From NCBI GenBank assembly GCA_964564735.1, contig CAZMCH010000023.1, forward strand, positions 1-48,996: DNA of 48,996 nucleotides, read 5' to 3'. The translations under genes and the position numbers were made by a program. Below the pieces are notes generated by a model. That model searched no databases. It was not told the origin of the DNA and saw only the letters and a list, made by a program, of their open reading frames with translations. This DNA comes from CAZMCH01 sp964564735 (GTDB lineage Bacteria; Poribacteria; DTPJ01). Below, one piece after another: positions 33,983 through 42,330 of this stretch. Within the stretch, counting starts at the first letter, position 1. Each line of letters begins with the position of its first letter.

Positions 33983-34828
33983 ATGTTTAATATAGGGTGG
34001 TTTTCAAGTGGGCGAGATAAAGCGGCAATCGATTTGCTTAGAGTTGTTTATAATGAAATAAAAAACGGATATATCAATGCAAATATATCATTTGTCTTTG
34101 TTACAAGGGAAAAGGGCGAGAAACCTGAAAGCGATACATTCATTGATTACGCAGAAAACCTCGGATTAAAAGTAATATGCCTATCTCATAGAAACTTTGA
34201 ACCACAACTACGCAAAAAGGCTCTCAATGAATCAAACCGACTTGGATATGCCTCACCATCACTTATAGAGTGGCGAAAAAAATATGATGAGGAAACAATA
34301 AAAAGGCTTTCGGGTTATGATCCTGATATGATTGTCCTTGCAGGATATATGCTTATTACCAGCGCTGATATATGCAATAAATACAAAATGATTAATCTTC
34401 ATCCTGCTCTTCCGGGCGGACCAAAGGGAACTTGGCAGGAAGTTATTTGGCAATTAATGGAAGAAAAGGCAAAAAAAACAGGTGTGATGATGCACCTAAT
34501 AACCCCAGAATTAGATGCAGGTCCCGCCATTACTTACTGCGAATTCAGCATTTATGATCATCAAACCGAACGATTGTGGGATCAATGGACAGCAAAGCGA
34601 AAAAATAAATCATTAAAGGAAATTCAGGATATAGAAGGAGAAAATGAACCGCTTTTTTCCGAAATACGGAAATACGGGCTTAAAAGGGAATTTCCCCTAA
34701 TTATCGCAACATTAAAATCAGCATCTCTTGGTGAATTTGAGATAAAAAATGGCGAGATCTTTGCGAACGGTCGCAAACTTATCGGTGGATTCAATTTGAC
34801 TGACGAAGTAGAAGGCAAAATATCATGA
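33983..34828 (+). CDS. Formyltransferase-family protein (PurN-like)
   Basis: A 281-residue protein with the GART formyltransferase fold. Key residues are the Asn and His in MINLHPALPGGPKGTWQEV and the His and Asp in GVMMHLITPELDAGPAI, which match the catalytic set of glycinamide ribonucleotide formyltransferase. It is longer than PurN (about 200) and starts IGWFSSGRDKAA. I recall a subgroup of PurN-annotated proteins with this beginning and the phrase WQEVIWQL. It may use formyltetrahydrofolate on a different amine. AAGGGG precedes the ATG. The queE start overlaps its stop by four bases. Confidence 0.85.
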   Translation: MFNIGWFSSGRDKAAIDLLRVVYNEIKNGYINANISFVFVTREKGEKPESDTFIDYAENLGLKVICLSHRNFEPQLRKKALNESNRLGYASPSLIEWRKKYDEETIKRLSGYDPDMIVLAGYMLITSADICNKYKMINLHPALPGGPKGTWQEVIWQLMEEKAKKTGVMMHLITPELDAGPAITYCEFSIYDHQTERLWDQWTAKRKNKSLKEIQDIEGENEPLFSEIRKYGLKREFPLIIATLKSASLGEFEIKNGEIFANGRKLIGGFNLTDEVEGKIS

Positions 34829-35463
34829 ATGTTTGTGAAATATTCCATAGTATTCAGGGAGAATCAACATATTCAGGTTTGCCTTGTGTATTTATTAGGA
34901 CTTCTGGCTGTAATCTCAGATGCTCATATTGTGATACAAAATACGCCTATGAAATTGGAACTGATATGGATATTAATTCTATAATATCTGTTGTTAAATC
35001 ATTTAATTGCCAATTAGTTGAGATTACAGGAGGAGAACCTTTAATGCAATATCATGAAGTAAATAGATTAATAGATATGCTTTTCAAATGCAAATATGAA
35101 ATTTTACTTGAGACAAATGGTAGTATAAGCATAAAGGACATAGAACCAAAAGTTATAAAGATAATAGACTTGAAATGCCCCGATAGTGGGATGTCAGATC
35201 ATATTTATTGGGATAATTTAAAATACTTGACAGATAGAGATCAAATTAAATTTGTTCTTAATAGCAGAAATGATTATGACTGGATGAAAAGTATATTGAA
35301 AGAGTATAAATCTCAAATACGATCAGAAATTCTTATATCAACAGTATTTGGATCGTTAGAGCCTTCAAAGGCTGTAAAGTGGATACTTGAAGACAAATTA
35401 AAAGTTAGGTTTCAATTACAAATACATAAATATATATGGAACCCAAATCAAAGAGGTGTATAA
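34825..35463 (+). CDS. queE: 7-carboxy-7-deazaguanine synthase (radical SAM)
   Basis: A 212-residue radical SAM enzyme that rearranges 6-carboxy-tetrahydropterin to 7-carboxy-7-deazaguanine, a step towards queuosine and other 7-deazapurines. The start CEIFHSIQGESTYSGLPCVF is canonical, the cluster motif is C29-x3-C33-x2-C36 (CNLRCSYCD), the SAM motif is EITGGEPLMQ, and the C-terminus LQIHKYIWNPNQRGV is typical. The ATG overlaps the upstream stop (ATGA). The other queuosine genes (queC, queD, queF) are not adjacent. Confidence 0.95.
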   Translation: MNVCEIFHSIQGESTYSGLPCVFIRTSGCNLRCSYCDTKYAYEIGTDMDINSIISVVKSFNCQLVEITGGEPLMQYHEVNRLIDMLFKCKYEILLETNGSISIKDIEPKVIKIIDLKCPDSGMSDHIYWDNLKYLTDRDQIKFVLNSRNDYDWMKSILKEYKSQIRSEILISTVFGSLEPSKAVKWILEDKLKVRFQLQIHKYIWNPNQRGV

Positions 35464-35501
35464 AAATATTTTCAATTCTTAAAAAAATTAGCTTTTTTCT
35501 G

Positions 35502-35531
35502 TTGATCTTATTGTTAATGATATGTTAAAAT
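35502..35531 (+). promoter_or_regulatory. Weak promoter candidate before the P-type ATPase gene
   Basis: TTGATC (35502-35507), 18 bases, TAAAAT (35526-35531), about 80 bases before the ATG at 35614. Confidence 0.3.
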
Positions 35532-35613
35532 CAGCTAATATGGTTTTGCCTTCATTATTATCTAATTTTAAATCCATTTAAAACAAAACACTATAAAATT
35601 GAGGGACTGGAAG

Positions 35614-38457
35614 ATGGAATCCCATTTTCTTTGGCATGCATTAGAAATTGATTCAATAGCACATGAACTAAAAACAGATGTAGAACAAGGCTTAAGCAAT
35701 AAAGAGGCACAATCACGCCTTATTGCCTATGATTATAATGAATTGGACGACAACCAGAAAACACCAATATCATCTATAATTTTACGGTTACTTGTAAGTT
35801 CGATGTTTCCAATTATGCTATTATTTATAGCTTTTTTGGTCTTTACATGGACTAATACTAATGAGCCGAAATTATTAATTACAGCTATTGTAATATCTGG
35901 ATTCTTAATTATCAATTTGATTATAGGTATTATACAAGAGACAAAATCATTTATTAATCTTCATTCGCTTAGAAAGATTGCCAAAGATGCTATATATGCC
36001 AAAGTTTTGAGAAATGGACATATAATTTCAGTGAAGGTAGCGGAATTAGTCCCTGGGGATATTATTTACTTCGAGGGAGGAGATCAAATTCCTGCTGATG
36101 GTCGAGTGATTGAAGCTAATCATCTGATTATTGATGAATCTGCAATAACATACTTAAAAGGCACTGTAAAAAAAGAGGCAATAATAATTGATAAAAATGT
36201 GCCTTTACATCAACGTAATAATATGGTCTTTATGAAATCAATAGTTGTCTCTGGTAAAGGCAAAGCGATTGTAATAGCAACAGGTAAGAAAACTCAAGCA
36301 GGCATTGAATCAGTTTCAGAAACATCAGTAATTGAGCGCTCAATATTTGAAACTGTGTTATCCAGAAATAGTGGCTGGTATTCAATTTTATGTATAGTTC
36401 TTTCTGCAATAATCGGGGCGGGAATTATATATTTAAACGAAGACCTAAATTTACTTGATGGTGTCATGGTAGGAATGAGTCTTTTGATGTCTGCATGGCC
36501 AGTTGGTTTGATAGAAGCAATTACTATGGCTTTTGCAATTGGCATGAAAAAATTGAACGAAAACAATATAATAATAAGAAATCTACCGGGGGCAGAAAAA
36601 TTAGCAGATGTAGAGTTAATATGTAGTAATAAAAAAGGTATAATGACGCAAAATCAAATGAATGTCACTAAGATATTTGTTGATGGCGAAATTATTGATA
36701 TTGAAGATGACATTTATGATGTTGATACAAAAATCGAGACAGAGGAGTCAAAATGCGTTGACCTACCATTATTATTAACCGCCTCTTGTATGTGCGCAAA
36801 TACTGATGTGCGAAATTCTCCTGAAGGATGGATAATCGAGGGTGATTCTGCCGAAGGCGCACTAATATTAAATGCTATGAAGAACGGAATAAGAAAAGAT
36901 GAGATAGAACTCACACTTAAAAAAATTGGTGAAATTCCTTATGATCCTGAAAGAAAAAGGATGTCTATTATATTTAAAGATAGTAATGGAGAGCTTTTTA
37001 TATTTACAAAAGGCTCTGTTGAGAACATTATTGATGTATGCACTGATATTCAATTACATGGTTACGAGCAAATTCTCAACGCAAATAGAATAAGGGCTAT
37101 CAGGTCTGTAAATCGTAGCTTTGCTAGAGATCATGCGCAAGGGATTGCATTTGCATTTTATCAGCTAGATAGAGAGCCAAAGAACTTTCTTGCAGAAGAA
37201 CTTGAACAAGATATGATATTTATAGGAATGATGGGACTTACTGACCATCCCCGACCAGATACAAAGTCAGCCGTTAAAAAATGCCTGATTAATTCAATAA
37301 AACCGATCATTATAACAGACGAGTGTAAAGAAATAGCATTAAGATTTGCAAGAGATATAGGCGTTGCAAGAGGGGAAGCGGAAGTTTTGACTGGTGAGGA
37401 GCTTGATACACTTGACGATAAAGCTTTTTTTGATATTCAAGATAGGTTTTCTGTCTATTCTGATATTTCACCCTCCCAAAAAACCCGTATAATCAAAACT
37501 TTGCGAGAAACAGGTCAAATTACAGCAATGTTTGGTGATAGTGCAAATGATGTTGATGCTATTGAAGAAGCGAATATAGGGATCTCTGCTGGCAAGACTG
37601 GCTCATCAGTTACTATCAATGCTTCTGATATTGTGATAATGGACAATAGCTTTAATACTGCTGTAAAAGCTATCGAAGGAACAAGAAATACATTACAAAA
37701 TGCAAAGAAAATATTGCGTTATTTTCTTTCTGGTAGTATAGCAACAGCTTTTACAATCATTATTGCATTTATTATAAATAGAATTTGGAACGACTTTAAT
37801 TTTCCACCATTATCTCTCTTGCAGGTTTTATGGATAAATTTTGCTGGTGGAATCATACCTGCTTTTGGCATTATGTCAAATTCAATATCCGAAAATGCTT
37901 TGGGAGATGGAGCTTATTCTTACAGTAGAGTATTTAGTAATGAGCTAAAAGCAAATGTTTTTATAAGAGGAATTTTGGCTTCAATATTTGCTATAATTAT
38001 ATATGCTTTTTCACTAGGACCTGCCGATTTATTTGCTAATCAGGATCGTGCCAATACTGCTTCAATGAGCATTTTGGTAATATCTCAACTTGCTTTTGCT
38101 TTTCAATGCTGTCGTGTAAATAACAGAGGTATATTCCATAAAATATTTGGAAACAAGCTGATGTTGGGATTAGCGATTGTTATTTTACTCTTTCATCTTT
38201 CTATTGTTTATATGCCTCAACTAAATGAAATTTTTAGCACAAAGCCATTATCTTTTATAGATTGGATACCAATAATTGTTGCTTTTGCAATATTCTGGCT
38301 TCCTTTGGACGAATTATTTACAACGTCTGAATATAATGAAGTTTATGAGGAAATACATGAAGAAAGCAAAATTATTGACAAAGCCCCAAAACTTAATGAT
38401 GATTTTCAAATAAAATCAGAAGATGATAACCAAGAAAATTCAGACGAAGATAATTAA
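35614..38457 (+). CDS. P-type (P2-like) cation ATPase with inactivated catalytic motifs
   Basis: A 947-residue protein with the full layout of a Ca2+/cation P2-type ATPase: N-terminal segment (LKTDVEQGLSNKEAQSRL), membrane pair, actuator domain (ELVPGDIIYFEGGDQIPADG), membrane pair, P and N domains, and a six-segment C-terminal membrane part. Key motifs are changed. The phosphorylation motif DKTGTLT reads NKKGIMT, with Asn339 (AAT) replacing the phosphorylated Asp. The actuator TGES is lost (DESAITYLKG). The membrane PEGL reads PVGL. By contrast KGSVENIID, DHPRP and GDSANDVDA remain near-normal. The frame is uninterrupted, so it is kept as a protein but cannot cycle by the usual mechanism. 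A charged tail (KSEDDNQENSDEDN) ends it. The ATG at 35614 has GAGGG eight bases ahead. Confidence 0.88.
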   Translation: MESHFLWHALEIDSIAHELKTDVEQGLSNKEAQSRLIAYDYNELDDNQKTPISSIILRLLVSSMFPIMLLFIAFLVFTWTNTNEPKLLITAIVISGFLIINLIIGIIQETKSFINLHSLRKIAKDAIYAKVLRNGHIISVKVAELVPGDIIYFEGGDQIPADGRVIEANHLIIDESAITYLKGTVKKEAIIIDKNVPLHQRNNMVFMKSIVVSGKGKAIVIATGKKTQAGIESVSETSVIERSIFETVLSRNSGWYSILCIVLSAIIGAGIIYLNEDLNLLDGVMVGMSLLMSAWPVGLIEAITMAFAIGMKKLNENNIIIRNLPGAEKLADVELICSNKKGIMTQNQMNVTKIFVDGEIIDIEDDIYDVDTKIETEESKCVDLPLLLTASCMCANTDVRNSPEGWIIEGDSAEGALILNAMKNGIRKDEIELTLKKIGEIPYDPERKRMSIIFKDSNGELFIFTKGSVENIIDVCTDIQLHGYEQILNANRIRAIRSVNRSFARDHAQGIAFAFYQLDREPKNFLAEELEQDMIFIGMMGLTDHPRPDTKSAVKKCLINSIKPIIITDECKEIALRFARDIGVARGEAEVLTGEELDTLDDKAFFDIQDRFSVYSDISPSQKTRIIKTLRETGQITAMFGDSANDVDAIEEANIGISAGKTGSSVTINASDIVIMDNSFNTAVKAIEGTRNTLQNAKKILRYFLSGSIATAFTIIIAFIINRIWNDFNFPPLSLLQVLWINFAGGIIPAFGIMSNSISENALGDGAYSYSRVFSNELKANVFIRGILASIFAIIIYAFSLGPADLFANQDRANTASMSILVISQLAFAFQCCRVNNRGIFHKIFGNKLMLGLAIVILLFHLSIVYMPQLNEIFSTKPLSFIDWIPIIVAFAIFWLPLDELFTTSEYNEVYEEIHEESKIIDKAPKLNDDFQIKSEDDNQENSDEDN

Positions 38458-38600
38458 TACTGAGAATTTTTAAACCTCAGTTAAATATCATGAGGCTTAT
38501 GCTATCATTGCATAATTCCTTCTCTATTTTATATTCTAACCTTCTTTATTCTAATAAGTTCTTTTAATCAATTCCTAAATAAAATTGTGAGATTTTCCTA

Positions 38601-39938
38601 ATGAGATGGTTTTTTCTCAAAAGAATACTTATTGGTCTAATTGTGATGGTATTTATAACATCCATTACCATTATGATCTCAATGGATAAAGGAAAAACTC
38701 TATTTATTCTTGGAATTTTAATATCGATAATTTTTTCATTTATAATTGCAATACTTATATCGATTACAACTGGCAAAGAGATTAATAACCTGAACGAATT
38801 AACAAAGAGATTGTCTTCTGGAGATTTTAGCGCAAAAGTTACCATAAGCGAAAAAGGAAGTTTAAGAGAATTTGCATATAGCTTTAATCTTATGGTAGAA
38901 AAAATGAGAATGATATTTAATGACTTATCTGCAAGAACAGAAGAGCTTAACATTATTTTGTCATCTATACAAGAAGGCGTGCTTGTACTTAACAACAAAG
39001 GACAAGTATTATTATGTAATGATGGCTTTAGAAAAACGTTTAATATAATTTCTGCAGAGAATAGATTTTATTGGGAAATAATTAGAGACCCTAATTTTAG
39101 CGAAATTGTGGAAAAAGCAATAAAGGAGAAAAACAGTTTTATTAAGGAAATATCTCTCAAAGATAAGGTATTTCTTTGTGGTGCTAATTTTTTAAAAAAT
39201 AGAGAAGAGATAGTTATTACATTTTACGACATTACAGAGATCAGGAATCTTGAAAAAATTAAACGTGATTTTATTGCTAATCTCTCACATGAGCTTCGCA
39301 CTCCTCTTACGTCAATAAAGGGTTTTGCTGAATCACTTGATAGCGAGGTAACAGAAAATGGCAAGCATTATCTTGATATTATATTAAGAAATACCAATAG
39401 GTTAGTTAACATAGTCAAAGATTTATTGCTATTATCTGAACTTGAGGGTAAGGATGTTGCCATTGAGTTACAAGAAGTAAAATTGGATATATTAATAGAC
39501 GATGTTTTGAAAATTTTTGAGCATAAAGCAAAAGAAAAAAATCTTGAGATAAACTTTAATCCAGAAGAAAATATACCAATAATCAAAGTGGACCCGTTTA
39601 AGATAGAGCAGATGTTGATAAATCTACTGGAAAATGCCATTAAATACACAGAAAAAGGATGTATCGACATTTCTCTAAAGCAAAATGATAATAATATCAT
39701 TATAGAAATACAGGATACAGGTATAGGTATACCAGAATCACATCTAAATCGTATATTTGAAAGATTTTATGTTGTAGATAAATCACGGTCAAGAAAGCTT
39801 GGCGGAACTGGGCTTGGGCTTTCAATCGTTAAGCATATTGTGCTTCTTCATAATGGCAAAATCGATGTTGATAGTAGTTATGGATTAGGAACAAAATTCA
39901 CTATTATCTTACCAAAAAGCTTAAGCAATACAATATAA
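38601..39938 (+). CDS. phoR: PhoR-like sensor histidine kinase
   Basis: A 445-residue membrane kinase. Two membrane segments at about residues 6-27 and 33-57, a HAMP domain (NNLNELTKRLSSGDFSAKV), a PAS domain (about 115-220; IQEGVLVLNNKGQVLLCND), HisKA with the acceptor His in FIANLSHELRTPLTSIKG, and a complete ATP domain: N box LLENAIKYTEKG, G1 DTGIGIP, F RIFERFY, G2 GGTGLGLSIVKHI. Unlike the hybrid kinase at 1518 it looks fully active. PhoU follows 112 bases later, which suggests phosphate sensing, but no phoB response regulator or pst transporter gene is in the window. No good ribosome site is seen. Confidence 0.88.
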   Translation: MRWFFLKRILIGLIVMVFITSITIMISMDKGKTLFILGILISIIFSFIIAILISITTGKEINNLNELTKRLSSGDFSAKVTISEKGSLREFAYSFNLMVEKMRMIFNDLSARTEELNIILSSIQEGVLVLNNKGQVLLCNDGFRKTFNIISAENRFYWEIIRDPNFSEIVEKAIKEKNSFIKEISLKDKVFLCGANFLKNREEIVITFYDITEIRNLEKIKRDFIANLSHELRTPLTSIKGFAESLDSEVTENGKHYLDIILRNTNRLVNIVKDLLLLSELEGKDVAIELQEVKLDILIDDVLKIFEHKAKEKNLEINFNPEENIPIIKVDPFKIEQMLINLLENAIKYTEKGCIDISLKQNDNNIIIEIQDTGIGIPESHLNRIFERFYVVDKSRSRKLGGTGLGLSIVKHIVLLHNGKIDVDSSYGLGTKFTIILPKSLSNTI

Positions 39939-40050
39939 AAAAATCTTGCTCTTCTTTTGTTATTAGAGTAGAATAATTGCAAATTTATGCGTAACATAAA
40001 ATTCATAGCGTATTTCGTTTATACATATTACGAAATAAATCATAGGTTGA

Positions 40051-40731
40051 ATGGAAATGTTATCTGAAAGAATAACAAATATAAAGAAAAGATTGGTTGA
40101 ATATGCGGGTTTGGTCGAGAGTATGATTGAAGATACTCTTAACGGACTTCTTGACAGAGATAGAGAAATTTTAGCAAAAATTATAGAAAAAGATGAACCA
40201 AAAGCTAACCAGTTTGAATTAGAATTAGATGAACTTTGTATTACATCTATTGCTCAATTTCAACCAAGAGCAAAAGACCTAAGAACGATACTTATGGTAT
40301 TAAAGATTAATAATGATCTGGAAAGGATTGCTGATCATGCTGTTAACATAGCTGAAAGTTCGCTTTTTCTGGTAGAAAGGCCTTCTATAAAGCCATTAAT
40401 TGACATTCCAAGAATGGCTAAAATAGCGATTAATATGTTAAAAGATAGCATAACTGCCTTCATCAATGAGGATGTTGAGCTTGCCTATGATATAGTTATT
40501 AGGGATAGTGGTGTTGATTCGCTAAGAGATCAAATACTTCGTGAGCTTGTTACTTTTATGAGTTCTGAGCCAACTACAATTGAAAGGGCCTTTCAATTGA
40601 TTAGAATATCGACTAATATAGAGCGCATATCAGATTTATCAACAAATATATGCGAGGACATAATATTCATGGTTTTAGGTAAAGTAATCAAACATCAAAT
40701 AGAAGATGGTTCTGATAGTGTAATCGAATAG
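40051..40731 (+). CDS. phoU: PhoU phosphate-signalling protein
   Basis: A 226-residue all-helical protein with two PhoU repeats. Metal-binding-like signatures are LKINNDLERIADHAVNIAE in the first repeat and IRISTNIERISDLSTNICEDI in the second, matching the usual E-R-x-x-D-x-x-x-N pattern. PhoU links the Pst transporter to the PhoR kinase and restrains phosphate uptake. It follows the PhoR-like gene and ends with a clear terminator at 40744-40792. A second ATG six bases into the frame could also be used. Confidence 0.95.
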   Translation: MEMLSERITNIKKRLVEYAGLVESMIEDTLNGLLDRDREILAKIIEKDEPKANQFELELDELCITSIAQFQPRAKDLRTILMVLKINNDLERIADHAVNIAESSLFLVERPSIKPLIDIPRMAKIAINMLKDSITAFINEDVELAYDIVIRDSGVDSLRDQILRELVTFMSSEPTTIERAFQLIRISTNIERISDLSTNICEDIIFMVLGKVIKHQIEDGSDSVIE

Positions 40732-40743
40732 ATAGAATTAAAT

Positions 40744-40792
40744 AAAAAGCTGCAAGTATAATACATGTCAATATATGCTTGTGGCTTTTTTT
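40744..40792 (+). terminator. Intrinsic terminator after phoU
   Basis: AAAAAGCTGCAAGTATA (40744-40760) pairs with TATGCTTGTGGCTTTTT (40774-40790) with several G-U pairs, followed by more T. Its right arm is almost the same as that of the trp attenuator terminator (GCTTGTGGCTTTTTT). Confidence 0.75.
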
Positions 40793-40844
40793 CTTTAACC
40801 ACTAAATTAATACAGTCTCTGGTCATACAGTCATGTGTTTAGGG

Positions 40845-40873
40845 TTGACAGAACAAATTAATAGAGATATAAT
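40845..40873 (+). promoter_or_regulatory. Perfect consensus sigma70 promoter
   Basis: TTGACA (40845-40850), 17 bases, TATAAT (40868-40873). The start of transcription would be near 40880, 31 bases before the ATG of the first tiny gene at 40911, which has a strong AAGGAGGG ribosome site. Confidence 0.85.
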
Positions 40874-40910
40874 CTATCATTGCAAGACATATTTAAGGAG
40901 GGAAGCTACC

Positions 40911-41027
40911 ATGTCTAAGAAAAAAAGCAAATCTAATGGTAAACTTAACAATTTAACAAAATCAAAAGCAAAATCTCCTCAAACAAAAGCTAAGAACCCT
41001 AATATGTTTAGGCATCAAGGAAGATAA
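40911..41027 (+). CDS. Tiny basic protein (38 aa)
   Basis: A 38-residue, strongly basic protein starting MSKKKSKSNGKLNN and ending NPNMFRHQGR, with about a third Lys or Arg. AAGGAGGG lies ten bases before the ATG, and a perfect promoter lies just ahead. An upstream in-frame ATG at 40833 precedes the promoter and is not used. Composition and strong signals point to an abundant nucleic-acid- or ribosome-binding protein, but I recognise no family. Confidence 0.7.
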   Translation: MSKKKSKSNGKLNNLTKSKAKSPQTKAKNPNMFRHQGR

Positions 41028-41038
41028 TAATAAATAGC

Positions 41039-41100
41039 ATTTATTGGCTGGCAAGCGTTAATTTATTTTTCCCCTTCTTATCTTGCCTAGCCAAATAAAT
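41039..41100 (+). other. Hairpin between the two tiny genes
   Basis: ATTTATTGGCTGGCAAG (41039-41055) pairs with CTTGCCTAGCCAAATAAAT (41082-41100), apart from two single-base bulges. No T-run follows, so it more likely stabilises or processes the mRNA, or partly attenuates the second gene. Confidence 0.5.
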
Positions 41101-41125
41101 TATAAACCACTTATGGAGGTTTTTT

Positions 41126-41233
41126 ATGGCAAACTCAAAAAGCGGAACAACAAGAAGAAGAATGCAAATAAGACGTAGATGGAAACGTCGTGAAAAAGCC
41201 AAAAAATTAAATGCTAAAACGGCAAACTCGTAA
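41126..41233 (+). CDS. Tiny arginine-rich protein (35 aa)
   Basis: A 35-codon frame from ATG at 41126 to TAA at 41231-41233, with GGAGG eight bases ahead. The protein starts MANSKSGTTRRRMQIRRRW and continues KRREKAKK, so nearly half the residues are Arg or Lys. It resembles small ribosomal proteins in composition only. It follows the 38-residue basic protein in the same transcript and is too short for usual gene finding. Confidence 0.7.
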   Translation: MANSKSGTTRRRMQIRRRWKRREKAKKLNAKTANS

Positions 41234-41284
41234 TAAGAATGATTTTAATATACAAGCAGACAAAACAACTGAAGGAGATTCAGT

Positions 41285-42304
41285 TTGCACAATGATTTGG
41301 AAATAAAAAAAACTGATCTAGATTCTATTGAGTTTTTGAAGAAAGCCAGACAAACGCTTATTCAAGAAATCGGTCAGGTTATTATCGGTCAACAGGATGT
41401 AATTGAGCAACTTCTCATGGCATTGTTTTCAAAAGGACATTGTCTTTTAGTTGGTGTTCCGGGGTTAGCAAAAACGCTTCTTATAAGCACTTTGGCAAAA
41501 ATATTAGACTTAAATTTTAGCCGAATTCAATTTACCCCTGACCTTATGCCTTCTGATATAATAGGAACGGATATAATACAAGAAGATTCATCTACTGGTG
41601 AACGCAATTTTAAGTTTCTTAAAGGACCGATATTTGCAAATATAGTGCTTGCTGATGAAATAAACCGAACTCCTCCAAAAACCCAAGCTGCACTCCTTCA
41701 AGCAATGCAAGAATACAAAGTTTCTGTCGGTGGTAGAACTTATGATTTGGAATTGCCATTTTTCGTTCTTGCAACACAAAATCCAATTGAATTTGAAGGA
41801 ACATATCCACTTCCTGAGGCACAATTGGACAGGTTCATGTTTAATATACAAGTTGATTATCCAAAGCTTGATGAAGAAATAGAGATAGTTCTATCCACGA
41901 CTTCGGCGCGTGAGCCAAATATACGACCAATTATGTCAGGCGAGGACGTTATCAGACTTCAGGAAATCATCAGGAAAGTTCCTACTGCAGATCATGTCGT
42001 TAGATATGCTGTTGAGCTTGTTCGAAGCACTCGTCCAAATGATGGCAGTTGTCCTGATTCAATAAAAAAATGGATTAGTTGGGGAGCAGGGCCAAGAGCC
42101 TCACAGTATTTAGTGCTTGGGGCAAAGGCAAGGGCAGTTATAAACGGTCGTTATCATATCTCATGTGATGATATTAAGGCTGTTGCAAAGCCAGTTTTGC
42201 GTCATAGAGTTCTAACTAGCTTTACCGCAGAAGCTGATGGTATTAGCAGTCTTGATATAATAGACAATCTTATTAAGGTCGTTAAAATCCCCGAACCTTC
42301 TTAA
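41285..42304 (+). CDS. MoxR-family AAA+ ATPase
   Basis: A 339-residue AAA+ chaperone-like ATPase. Walker A GVPGLAKT, Walker B NIVLADEINRTPPKTQAALLQAMQE, sensor-1 ATQNPIEFEGTYPLPEAQLDRF and sensor-2 region WGAGPRASQYLVLGAKARA are all intact. MoxR proteins usually mature or activate partner proteins and are normally followed by DUF58 and von Willebrand A genes; here holA follows instead. The start is a TTG at 41285, with GAAGGAG seven bases ahead; no in-frame ATG lies nearby. Confidence 0.93.
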   Translation: MHNDLEIKKTDLDSIEFLKKARQTLIQEIGQVIIGQQDVIEQLLMALFSKGHCLLVGVPGLAKTLLISTLAKILDLNFSRIQFTPDLMPSDIIGTDIIQEDSSTGERNFKFLKGPIFANIVLADEINRTPPKTQAALLQAMQEYKVSVGGRTYDLELPFFVLATQNPIEFEGTYPLPEAQLDRFMFNIQVDYPKLDEEIEIVLSTTSAREPNIRPIMSGEDVIRLQEIIRKVPTADHVVRYAVELVRSTRPNDGSCPDSIKKWISWGAGPRASQYLVLGAKARAVINGRYHISCDDIKAVAKPVLRHRVLTSFTAEADGISSLDIIDNLIKVVKIPEPS

Positions 42305-42330
42305 ATAATGATTATTATCCTACTTTTTTC

